Of a stretch of 37,862 nt of DNA, positions 31,415 to 37,862 are shown piece by piece. Source of the DNA: Caldifarciminota bacterium (GTDB lineage: Bacteria; Hydrothermota; UBA3073); assembly GCA_023129165.1 (NCBI GenBank), contig JAGMCL010000041.1, forward strand, positions 1 to 37,862, written 5' to 3'. The translations under genes were made by a program, and so were the position numbers. The notes below the pieces were generated by a model, which was not told where the DNA came from, searched no databases, and saw only the letters and a list, made by a program, of their open reading frames with translations. The first letter of the stretch is position 1, and each line of letters starts with the position of its first letter.

Positions 31415-31824
31415 AAGAGGAAATTATCATAAGATGGCTCAACAAAGCAAATAACGACTTAAAGGCAGTTCAACATTTATTAACATTAGGAAATAATGCA
31501 CCCACCGATGTTATTGCTTTTCACTCACAACAAGCAGTTGAAAAATATCTTAAGGCTTATTTGACATTACTTGACATAAGATCAGGCAAGATTCATGATA
31601 TAGAGGCTCTATTGAACCTCTGTATAGTAAATGATAAAGAATTCGAGAAATTGGACAAGACTAAAATTTCTGACCTAACTTTCTATGCCGTTGAAATAAG
31701 ATACCCAGAAGAGCATATTGATGTTACTCTCGATGAAGCAAGAGAACTCTATGAGATAGCAGAAGGAGTAAAGGAATTCATATTAAAGAAATTAAAAGAG
31801 AAGGGAATAGAATGGCAGGTATAA
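31411..31824 (+). CDS. hepT: HEPN-domain protein, probable RNase toxin
   Basis: A 137-residue all-helical HEPN protein. It has the typical N-terminal segment W-L-N-K-A-N-N-D-L-K-A-V and H-S-Q-Q-A-V-E-K-Y-L-K-A-Y in the second helix. The RNase-type R-x4-H motif is R-Y-P-E-E-H at residues 97-102. Characterised HepT toxins have R-x4-H-x-Y with the Tyr as the AMPylation target. Here the residue at that place is Asp (H-I-D), while a Tyr follows the Arg. The protein is probably a toxin controlled by the MNT partner, though a different mode of control is possible. Confidence 0.82.
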   Translation: MKEEIIIRWLNKANNDLKAVQHLLTLGNNAPTDVIAFHSQQAVEKYLKAYLTLLDIRSGKIHDIEALLNLCIVNDKEFEKLDKTKISDLTFYAVEIRYPEEHIDVTLDEARELYEIAEGVKEFILKKLKEKGIEWQV

Positions 31825-31953
31825 ACAGATTTCGCAACTCTCATAATCTCTTCCCCAATCTTCCTATAAATGTCCCACTGCTGGTGGCATCTCACTTTTA
31901 GCGGAGTCCCGTAAGATGCGGGAGATCCCGATATGGTGGGAAGGGATTTACGC

Positions 31954-32020
31954 TTCACTCCAACATATTCAATTGATGTTAAATGGTAGCACTATTTGCA
32001 TAGTGCTCCATAAATTACGT
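31954..32020. repeat. 67-bp direct repeat, right copy, with hairpin
   Basis: It has the same sequence and orientation as 30771-30837 with three differences, and the same AGCACTAT/ATAGTGCT stem. Together the two copies frame the MNT-HEPN operon. Confidence 0.88.
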
Positions 32021-32058
32021 CCAGAGCAAAAGTAATTGGGACCTTCCTTCATTTTTCC

Positions 32059-32087
32059 TTGATTTTTTTAATAGTCTGTGATATAAC
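32059..32087 (+). promoter_or_regulatory. Sigma-70-type promoter, weaker
   Basis: TTGATT (32059-32064) and TATAAC (32082-32087) have a 17-bp spacer. The context CCTTGA resembles the promoter before the toxin-antitoxin pair, so it may be a duplicated copy. Confidence 0.5.
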
Positions 32088-32395
32088 AGGGAGGATTGGG
32101 AGGTTATTAATGTATAAGACTTGAAATATTATACTGCAAAATACTCAATGTATACTATGTTTTTTAGATAGTCTAAAGAAATTATATAAAGAATCATAGG
32201 ATAATGAGGTTATTCATTATACTGTTTATTTAAATAATACCACAAACAAGCTTGCCTTGTTCAGCTATCTGTCTGGATAACAATGGTTATCCTATATTAG
32301 GAGTAAATCATGAGTATCTCCATTCTCTTGATGGTCCGTTGATCTCAACAATAGAGGTCCTTAGAAGAGTCAGGTATTGTCATTATACATTTTTC

Positions 32396-32424
32396 TTGAC
32401 AATCTATTGATTATATAGTATAAC
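32396..32424 (+). promoter_or_regulatory. Sigma-70-type promoter of the lipoprotein gene
   Basis: TTGACA (32396-32401) and TATAAC (32419-32424) have a 17-bp spacer. ATG 32477 lies about 45 nt beyond the expected transcription start. Confidence 0.68.
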
Positions 32425-32476
32425 TTTAATGTTTATAAACTTATATAATTTCAGAATGCTTGACCCTTATTTTCGT

Positions 32477-33250
32477 ATGAAAAAATTAATCTTAATATTT
32501 CTCCTGATTTTTGGTTGTGCAAAACATCCAACATTAATAATAAGGCATAACAATGTGATTCGCATTCCAGTCGTTGCAGGTCACGAGGAACCAGAACCTG
32601 GTAAATTTTCTGTGGGAGGAATCTGGACAACAGGAGAGGAGGAAGAAGATTCTACTGAGTATTATTATCATGAACATCTATACAGGGATTACTACCCATA
32701 TCTTCATCCTATATCAAGATGGTACATAAAATATGGTATAAACAAGCATTTCTCCCTTGTCAGTGGATATGATGAAAAAGGATATTCAGGGGATATTGTT
32801 TTTAATATAAGAGAAAACCCACCATATTCATCAATCGGTGTTGGTGCGGTTTTTATCAATGGAAATATCCGGGAGGAAGATATCTACCCCAGAGTTTCCA
32901 TATCCTTTTCAGCCTCTCCTATAAATGAGTATGAAAATCTTAATATTTTCGGGTGTGGGACATTTACCTATTTTCCTGTCTATATAGATTTCAGTTTGTA
33001 TTTCAGGGACACCCTGGGTAATGAACATTATTATGATATAGATGACATCTATAGAGGAAGTGCAATGGTTAGTACAATTGGTGTAGATTGCAACCTGAAT
33101 CACTTTGGCTTCTCTCTTGGTTATGACTTTATAGGTGCCATCAAGGCATATGGAGTAAGGGTAGAAGCAGAGGATATTGCACCTGAAGTGATATCTATAA
33201 ACCCGGCGCTTAAAACAAGGTTCAGGGGAGGTATATACTTCAAATTTTGA
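32477..33250 (+). CDS. Outer-membrane-type lipoprotein, unknown function
   Basis: The preferred start is ATG 32477. It gives M-K-K-L-I-L-I-F-L-L-I-F-G-C, a compact lipoprotein signal with lipobox Cys14. An upstream in-frame ATG at 32429 would put 16 extra residues before it. The mature protein (about 244 residues) has many alternating strands and aromatic residues (F-S-L-V-S-G-Y-D-E-K-G-Y, S-I-G-V-G-A-V-F-I-N-G, F-R-G-G-I-Y-F-K-F at the end). This suggests a small beta-barrel or lipocalin-like fold. I do not recognise a family. Confidence 0.65.
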   Translation: MKKLILIFLLIFGCAKHPTLIIRHNNVIRIPVVAGHEEPEPGKFSVGGIWTTGEEEEDSTEYYYHEHLYRDYYPYLHPISRWYIKYGINKHFSLVSGYDEKGYSGDIVFNIRENPPYSSIGVGAVFINGNIREEDIYPRVSISFSASPINEYENLNIFGCGTFTYFPVYIDFSLYFRDTLGNEHYYDIDDIYRGSAMVSTIGVDCNLNHFGFSLGYDFIGAIKAYGVRVEAEDIAPEVISINPALKTRFRGGIYFKF

Positions 33251-33253
33251 AAT

Positions 33254-33287
33254 ATGGGGTCAGGCTCAACTATTTAAATATGACCCC
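33254..33287. repeat. Short GGGGTCA inverted-repeat element
   Basis: GGGGTCAGGCTCAA is followed within 20 bp by AATATGACCCC, so the ends GGGGTCA and TGACCCC form an inverted repeat. It carries the terminal motif of elements A and B and may be a minimal deletion derivative. Confidence 0.55.
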
Positions 33288-33309
33288 TACTGATTCTCAA
33301 ACCGTGTAA

Positions 33310-33535
33310 ACTCAACAAACAAGATATTAGAGTAGTGAGTAGCGAGCATAGAAAACAAAATCAACCAAACAAACTAAATAAATTTATCCTGCTTGCCATG
33401 TAACGATAGTATTCATGGTGAAATGCATAGCATATTTCATTGGGATCAAACAAACTAGACAAACTAAATAAATTTATCCCGTGAAATGCATAGCATATTT
33501 CACTGGGACCCAATGAACCCAACAAACTCAATGTG
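33310..33535. repeat. AAACAAACTAAA word array with 63-bp tandem hairpin unit
   Basis: Words like CCAAACAAACTAAATAAA are iterated (33364-33385, 33448-33476, 33520-33530). The unit GTGAAATGCATAGCATATTT occurs at 33418 and 33481, a period of 63 bp, and is a near-palindrome (AATGC-ATA-GCAT). No gene is present. Confidence 0.7.
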
Positions 33536-33559
33536 GATGTAAAGCTTGTGGAGGTATTG

Positions 33560-35680
33560 GTGAATATTAGTATAATTAAACTTGAGAAATATAAAAAAGA
33601 ATACAAAATTCTATTAATAGTTATCCTTTTAGGTATTTGCTGCGTTTTAACATATTATTTTCATGCAATACTTAAAACTGGCAAGATTTTTACATACTTC
33701 TTTTATATACCTATTATTCTTTCATGTATATGGTGGAATAGAAAGGGTTTGCTTGTAGCAACATTTTTAGCTGTGTTACTGATTCTTAGCCATATTTTTA
33801 TTAGAGTAGGTCCAATAATAGCCGATGATTATATTCGAGTACTTATGTTCATAGTTATTGGATCTATAATTGCTTCTATAAGTGAGAGGATTTCGAGGTC
33901 AACAGAAAAGATTAAAAGTGAGAGGAGTTTTTCTGATAATGTAATTGCTGCTGTCCCGGATCCTTTGTTGGTTCTTGATAAGGATTTGATGGTAAAAGAA
34001 GCAAATATATCCTTCTGTAAGTTATTTAGAATAGAGTCTGAAAAGGTAATAGGTAATCATATTGCCAATATATTAGGAGATAAGGGTAAAGAACTTATTC
34101 CTGAACTAAGCAAATTATTCAGAACCGAAGATATAATGAATGACTTCGAGCTACACTACTACTCAGAAAATCTTGGAGAACGGATATTCGATATCAGAGC
34201 AAAGAGATTAGTTAGTGCTGATGAATTATTACTCGTAATGGAAGACATTACAAAGCATAATAAGGTAGATGAAAAACTTAGGATATTTGCAAAATTTATG
34301 AACAGTTCAATAGATGGCATAGCTATAGGTGGTCATAATGGTAGGATAACCTATGTAAATAAGGAATTTATAAAAATGTTCGGCTATTCTGAAGAAGAGT
34401 TAATAGGAAAGGAAATTACCTTCATCTATCCAGAGAGTGAAATACCGAAGTTGAAGAAGGCACTTAATGAAACGATGGAGGGTGGTTGGAGGGGAGTGTT
34501 GATTGGCAAGAGGAAAGATGGTAAACTCTTTCCAATGGATATATCCTCATCAAGAATTGCGGAAGGAGAAGACAAAATTTCCGTAATTATAGCAACTCAC
34601 AGGGACATATCTGAGCATGTTGAAAACGTGAAGCAGATTCAGCTTCAAAGGAAGTGGTTAGAATCATTTGTGCAATACAGCCCACTTGGAATAGTAAAGA
34701 TTGATAATAATAATAAAGTTATCTCTTGTAATTCAGTGTTTGAGAAAATTTTTCAATATAGGGAGTCAGAGATTGTTGGAAAAGGTATTGATGAACTTAT
34801 TGCTGGAAAAGAGTTTATTAAAGAAGCACAAGCTATTACTAGGAAGTCAACAATAGATGGAATGTCATCAAAAGTTATTACAAAGCAGAGGCGAAAGGAT
34901 GGCACATGGGTTGATGTTGAGGTCTTTGCTGTGCCTATTAAGATAGGTGATAAGTTATACGGACAATTTGGTATGTATTATGACATAACCAACCGCAAGA
35001 AAGCCGAGGAAGAGTTGAGGGGTTCACGTAAACAGTTACGTAAACTTGCCGCACATTTACAATCTGTAAGGGAGGAAGAAAGAACCTGGATAGCGAGAGA
35101 AATACACGATGAGTTAGGGCAGACAATGACAGCTTTAAAAATGAACTTATCCTGGTTAAACAATAAGATAACCAAGAAACAAAAAATTTTAAAAGAGAAG
35201 ACAAAGACAATGTTGAATCTTATAGATGGGACTATACAAAATGTGCAAAGGATTTCCACAGAATTAAGGCCAGGAATATTAGATGACTTTGGTCTCCCCT
35301 CAGCAATTGAATGGTACACTGAAGAATTCCAAAAACGGACAGGAATACAATGTAAGGTTACCATAAATCCTGAAGATATCATATTGGCTAAAGATCTTTC
35401 TATGTCGATTTTCCGTATCTTTCAGGAGACATTAACAAATGTGGCTCGTCATGCAAAAGCAACTAATGTTAGAGCGAGCTTGAGAGTAAAGGATAATATG
35501 TTGGAGCTGAAAGTAAGGGATAATGGTATAGGAATAAAAAAAGAACAGATTTCCAATTATAACTCACTTGGTCTCATTAGCATGCGAGAACGTGTCTATC
35601 CCTGGGGAGGGGATTTCAAGATTAAGGGTATTCGAAATAAAGGGACAACGGTGACACTAACCATCCCCCTCCAGAAATAA
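33560..35680 (+). CDS. Membrane PAS-domain sensor histidine kinase, NarL/HisKA_3 type
   Basis: A start at GTG 33560 follows GGAGGT (33550-33555); GTG 33533 in the same frame would add nine residues. The 706-residue kinase has four membrane segments in the first 110 residues and a short coiled linker. Three PAS-like sensor domains follow (about 120-225, 235-350, 360-475), with P-D-P-L-L-V-L-D and F-G-Y-S-E-E-E-L-I-G-K-E motifs. The dimerisation/phosphoacceptor box is R-E-I-H-D-E-L-G-Q with His516. The ATPase domain has F-Q-E-T-L-T-N-V-A-R-H-A and D-N-G-I-G-I. This HisKA_3 class pairs with NarL/FixJ-type regulators, and one is encoded at 36425. The signal sensed is unknown. Confidence 0.9.
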   Translation: MNISIIKLEKYKKEYKILLIVILLGICCVLTYYFHAILKTGKIFTYFFYIPIILSCIWWNRKGLLVATFLAVLLILSHIFIRVGPIIADDYIRVLMFIVIGSIIASISERISRSTEKIKSERSFSDNVIAAVPDPLLVLDKDLMVKEANISFCKLFRIESEKVIGNHIANILGDKGKELIPELSKLFRTEDIMNDFELHYYSENLGERIFDIRAKRLVSADELLLVMEDITKHNKVDEKLRIFAKFMNSSIDGIAIGGHNGRITYVNKEFIKMFGYSEEELIGKEITFIYPESEIPKLKKALNETMEGGWRGVLIGKRKDGKLFPMDISSSRIAEGEDKISVIIATHRDISEHVENVKQIQLQRKWLESFVQYSPLGIVKIDNNNKVISCNSVFEKIFQYRESEIVGKGIDELIAGKEFIKEAQAITRKSTIDGMSSKVITKQRRKDGTWVDVEVFAVPIKIGDKLYGQFGMYYDITNRKKAEEELRGSRKQLRKLAAHLQSVREEERTWIAREIHDELGQTMTALKMNLSWLNNKITKKQKILKEKTKTMLNLIDGTIQNVQRISTELRPGILDDFGLPSAIEWYTEEFQKRTGIQCKVTINPEDIILAKDLSMSIFRIFQETLTNVARHAKATNVRASLRVKDNMLELKVRDNGIGIKKEQISNYNSLGLISMRERVYPWGGDFKIKGIRNKGTTVTLTIPLQK

Positions 35681-35683
35681 TAA

Positions 35684-35878
35684 TCTCTCGCCAAGACGCA
35701 AAGAACGCCAAGAAAGGATAAAAAATAATTATTTATTTGTAGAATCCGTATATAATGGATAAAATACTCATAATAAAAAAAGTCTTTTTATTCAAATGAG
35801 TTTTTACCTTTGCGCACTTTGCGCCTTTGCGAGAGAAAATAATTAATGAACCTTAGCGCCTCTGCGAGAGGAGAAAAT
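35684..35878. repeat. CGCAAAG word array, left of the second GxxExxY gene
   Basis: The left part (35688-35720) has CTCGCCAAGACGCAAAGAAC and CGCCAAGAAAGG. An AT-rich core of about 90 bp follows. The right part (35811-35870) has the complementary words CCTTTGCGCACTTTGCGCC and TTTGCGAGAG, then a further GCGCCTCTGCGAGAGG. The plan is that of the CGGATTAA arrays with a different word. Confidence 0.85.
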
Positions 35879-36256
35879 ATGCATGAAAATGAAATATCCA
35901 AAATAATTGTTGAAAGTTGCTTAAAAATCCATAAGAAATTAGGACCGGGTCTATTAGAATCCGTCTATGAGGAAGTTTTATTCTATGAATTGAACATGAA
36001 CAATATAAAGTGTAAGAGACAGATCGCCATACCTGTGATTTATGAAAATATTAAAATGGATATTGGATTCAGAGCAGACTTAATTATAGAAGATAAAGTT
36101 ATAGTTGAACTAAAATCGGTTGAAAATATTATGCCTGTTCATAAGAAACAGCTTTTAACCTATTTAAAGTTAACGGGAATGAAACTTGGGTTACTTGTCA
36201 ACTTCAATGTCGAATTGATAAAAGACGGTATAACAAGAATCGTAAATAATCTCTAA
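35879..36256 (+). CDS. GxxExxY protein, PD-(D/E)XK nuclease-like (second copy)
   Basis: The preferred start is ATG 35879, preceded by GAGAGGAG. ATG 35846 lies inside the repeat array and would translate it (N-L-S-A-S-A-R-G). The 125-residue protein has G-L-L-E-S-V-Y, the GxxExxY signature, in K-L-G-P-G-L-L-E-S-V-Y-E-E. Later it has R-A-D-L-I-I-E-D-K-V-I-V-E-L-K-S-V, the D and E-x-K of the PD-(D/E)XK fold, and G-L-L-V-N-F. It is a paralogue of the gene at 9525 but clearly diverged, so it is not a recent duplicate. It lies between a kinase and its regulator and has CGCAAAG-word arrays on both sides. Confidence 0.88.
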   Translation: MHENEISKIIVESCLKIHKKLGPGLLESVYEEVLFYELNMNNIKCKRQIAIPVIYENIKMDIGFRADLIIEDKVIVELKSVENIMPVHKKQLLTYLKLTGMKLGLLVNFNVELIKDGITRIVNNL

Positions 36257-36279
36257 TCTTTCAGCATTTAACAGAGGAG

Positions 36280-36405
36280 TGTTTTCTCGCCAAGAAAGAA
36301 ATTATAAAAAATTAATCTTCTGCTATCTTTGCAAGAGTGTGTCTTCAAATAATAAAGAATGAATTAAAATAAATCTTTGCGCTCTCTGCGCCTTTGCGAG
36401 AAATA
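36280..36405. repeat. CGCAAAG word array, right of the second GxxExxY gene
   Basis: TTCTCGCCAAGAAAG (36283-36297) opens the array. An AT-rich middle contains ATCTTTGCAAGAG. CTTTGCGCTCTCTGCGCC and TTTGCGAGA (36375-36402) close it. This mirrors the left array. Its right end runs straight into the ribosome site of the response regulator. Confidence 0.8.
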
Positions 36406-36420
36406 TTATACCAGGAGGAG
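36402..36420 (+). promoter_or_regulatory. Shared leader end with ribosome site (response regulator copy)
   Basis: AATATTATACCAGGAGG is identical for 17 bp to the leader end at 24306-24322 and nearly the same as 25631-25647. It supplies the Shine-Dalgarno sequence for ATG 36425. Confidence 0.75.
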
Positions 36421-36424
36421 TTTT

Positions 36425-37057
36425 ATGATAAAAATACTAATCGCTGATGACCATACAATTGTTCGAGAGGGATTAAAACAGATTGTCGCAGAAACTCACG
36501 ATATGATTGTAGCTGATGAAGCAAGTAATGGGCAGGAAGTACTTAAAAAAATTAGAGAAAAGAAATTTGATGTTATTGTATTAGACATCTCAATGCCTGG
36601 TAGAAGTGGGCTGGATATTTTAAAACAAATAAAAGGTCAAATACCTGAAATCCCCGTTCTGATTTTGAGTATCCATCCTGAGAACCAGTATGCACTGCGG
36701 GTTTTAAGGGCTGGTGCCTCTGGATACCTGACAAAAGAGAGCGCTGCAAATGAATTAATTGATGCTATACGGAAGGTATCAATGGGTAAAAGGTATATCA
36801 CTCCTTCTTTAGCTGAGAAATTAGTTTCTGATTTAAATTTATATCTAAAAAACCCGCTTCATGAAACTCTCTCTGATAGGGAATATCAAGTGATGTGTTT
36901 GATTGCCTCAGGGAAGAAAATAAAGGAGATCGCTGACATGCTCTTCTTGAGTGCGAAAACCATCAGTACCTATCACTCCCATATTCTAGAAAAAATGAAT
37001 ATGAAGAATAATTCGGAATTAATCTATTACGCCATAAAACATGAACTGATTGATTGA
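36425..37057 (+). CDS. NarL/FixJ-family response regulator
   Basis: The start is ATG 36425, after CAGGAGGAG. An upstream in-frame TTG at 36377 lies in the repeat array. The 210-residue protein has a receiver domain with D8, D9 and phosphoacceptor D54 (V-L-D-I-S-M-P-G). The conserved Ser is in L-I-L-S-I-H and the Lys in L-T-K-E-S. The LuxR-type helix-turn-helix at about 143-205 has L-S-D-R-E-Y-Q-V-M-C-L-I-A-S-G-K-K-I-K-E-I-A and L-S-A-K-T-I-S-T-Y-H-S. It is the probable partner of the kinase ending at 35680, 745 bp upstream. Confidence 0.93.
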   Translation: MIKILIADDHTIVREGLKQIVAETHDMIVADEASNGQEVLKKIREKKFDVIVLDISMPGRSGLDILKQIKGQIPEIPVLILSIHPENQYALRVLRAGASGYLTKESAANELIDAIRKVSMGKRYITPSLAEKLVSDLNLYLKNPLHETLSDREYQVMCLIASGKKIKEIADMLFLSAKTISTYHSHILEKMNMKNNSELIYYAIKHELID

Positions 37058-37487
37058 TTTATTTCTACCCTCTCCCATTCCCCTTTTCTTCTCCCATTCT
37101 CTCATCTCTCTTCCCTCTTCACTGTTCTTCCCTCCCCTTCCTATTCTCTCTTTTCTCTTCCTTATAAGTTAAACATTGATGATTTAAAAAGACAAATTAC
37201 TATATAGAAAATAGACAAATGCCTATACCATTTTACTAAGTCTTATGTTATAATTAATGTATCTTATTCAGGAGATCTATTGACAATTCACAATGCGGAA
37301 TTCCTTTACTCATAACACTATTGTATTGTTAAATTTTCAACATCGAATAAATAACACTGACTAAAAGATAAGTTTTTGTAGGACAAATACTTAAAACTAT
37401 ATAGATATAAGTATAAAATACCGCAAAAGATCGAAATAAGATCCGTTATGGATATTTAAATACTAAGGTATAAAATCCATTAAACTG
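37058..37487. other. Gene-free stretch with pyrimidine tract
   Basis: The first 97 bp (37069-37165) are almost pure C/T on the + strand, iterating words like CTCTCCCATTCCCC. The rest is AT-rich with an isolated TATAAT (37249-37254) but no matching -35 box. No gene is supported. Confidence 0.6.
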
Positions 37488-37847
37488 TCAACATAACTCG
37501 TGAACAGGACAGAATTTAAGAATACACTCGCTATCATAATTGGCATCACTAAGCACTTCCTTAACCTGAAGTTGAAATTCTTGATATAATTCTTTCAACA
37601 TAGGTTTGGCCTGTAATTTCTCGCTCTTATTAGCCTGAAGAGTTAGCTCAATAACAGGTAATTCAGATGTTGTATCATTTATGAAATGATTACGATAGCC
37701 CCAGAAGTAGTGGATATTCTTTTTAAAAGGTTTTGGAAAGTAAGTAATAATACCGAGTCTTGTTTTTCTATCAACTGACGGATAGTGTTCTTTGTAATAT
37801 CGATCCTTAACCAATGTTTTAAGATTATTCTCTCTAAAAGGAGTCAA
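37488..37847 (-). pseudogene. DDE transposase fragment (IS4/DDE_Tnp_1-like)
   Basis: The frame reads leftwards from the window's right end. Its residues include T-R-L-G-I-I-T-Y-F, F-W-G-Y-R-N-H-F and L-P-V-I-E-L-T-L-Q-A-N. V-L-S-D-A-N-Y-D-S-E is the second Asp region of a DDE transposase. An in-frame TGA lies at 37857-37859, so the N-terminal part is either in another frame or lost. The frame also stops about 15 residues after the second Asp, before the region of the catalytic Glu. It is therefore broken at both ends. The rest of the insertion sequence is outside the window. Confidence 0.7.
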
Positions 37848-37862
37848 AGAACCCGTTCAAAA

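Larger units (their letters stand above)
31825..32476. other. Gap with direct repeat and two promoters
   Basis: The 652-bp gap holds a small TCCCG/CGGGA hairpin (31907-31923), the right 67-bp repeat (31954-32020) and two promoter-like pairs (32059-32087 and 32396-32424). The stretch between them is AT-rich with no supported gene. A ten-codon frame at 32310 with AGGAG upstream is too short to call. Confidence 0.6.

Noticed and set aside
31749-31958. A 69-codon frame on the - strand after the HEPN gene
   Set aside because: It overlaps the HEPN coding end and a hairpin, and no family could be recognised. It is probably chance.

Overview
The window looks like chromosomal DNA of an uncultivated, AT-rich, diderm bacterium. 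Five proteins end in a FlgD/type-IX-like C-terminal sorting domain (NP-F, G-I-Y-F-x-K and a final K/R/Q). There are also two PorV/FadL-like outer-membrane proteins, a helix-hairpin-helix plus beta-barrel protein, and many secreted beta-propeller, Ig and ankyrin proteins. This points to the FCB group or a neighbouring candidate phylum (WOR-3/Stahlbacteria or Cloacimonadota-like). The assignment is inference from gene content. All confident genes lie on the + strand except a transposase fragment at the right end.

Layout. 1-5.3 kb: end of a transglutaminase-like protein, birA, a large secreted OB-fold protein, a PorV-like protein, and a RAYT-type transposase bracketed by its probable REP hairpins. 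5.4-9.3 kb: a helix-hairpin-helix/barrel protein and an outer-membrane protein whose signal peptide is built from a 7-bp tandem repeat. 9.3-11.8 kb: a GxxExxY nuclease-like gene between two arrays of a CGGATTAA word, then yifB/comM. 11.8-22.3 kb: exported proteins (BNR propeller, C45-like Ntn hydrolase, TolB-like lipoprotein, Ig/TPR protein, WD/PQQ-like protein), interspersed with three copies of a 261-bp inverted-repeat element carrying a promoter and with 175-bp relatives; several exported genes are reduced to 5' stubs at these elements. 22.5-25.3 kb: a glycosyltransferase and a GH130 enzyme. 25.6-30.8 kb: a secreted ankyrin protein and two large sorting-domain proteins. 30.8-32.0 kb: a MNT/HEPN toxin-antitoxin pair inside 67-bp direct repeats. 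32.4-37.1 kb: a lipoprotein and a NarL-type two-component system whose kinase and regulator are separated by a second GxxExxY gene with its own CGCAAAG-word arrays. 37.5 kb to the end: a broken DDE transposase.

The most notable non-coding theme is the intergenic DNA. It is dominated by arrays of short iterated words. Several are arranged as words in one orientation, an AT-rich core, then the same words reverse-complemented. At least ten unrelated words occur. Both GxxExxY genes sit between paired arrays of a single word. REP-like hairpins with a GTAG foot, and elements ending in GGGGTCAGG, make up two more repeat systems. No tRNA, rRNA or CRISPR array was seen.
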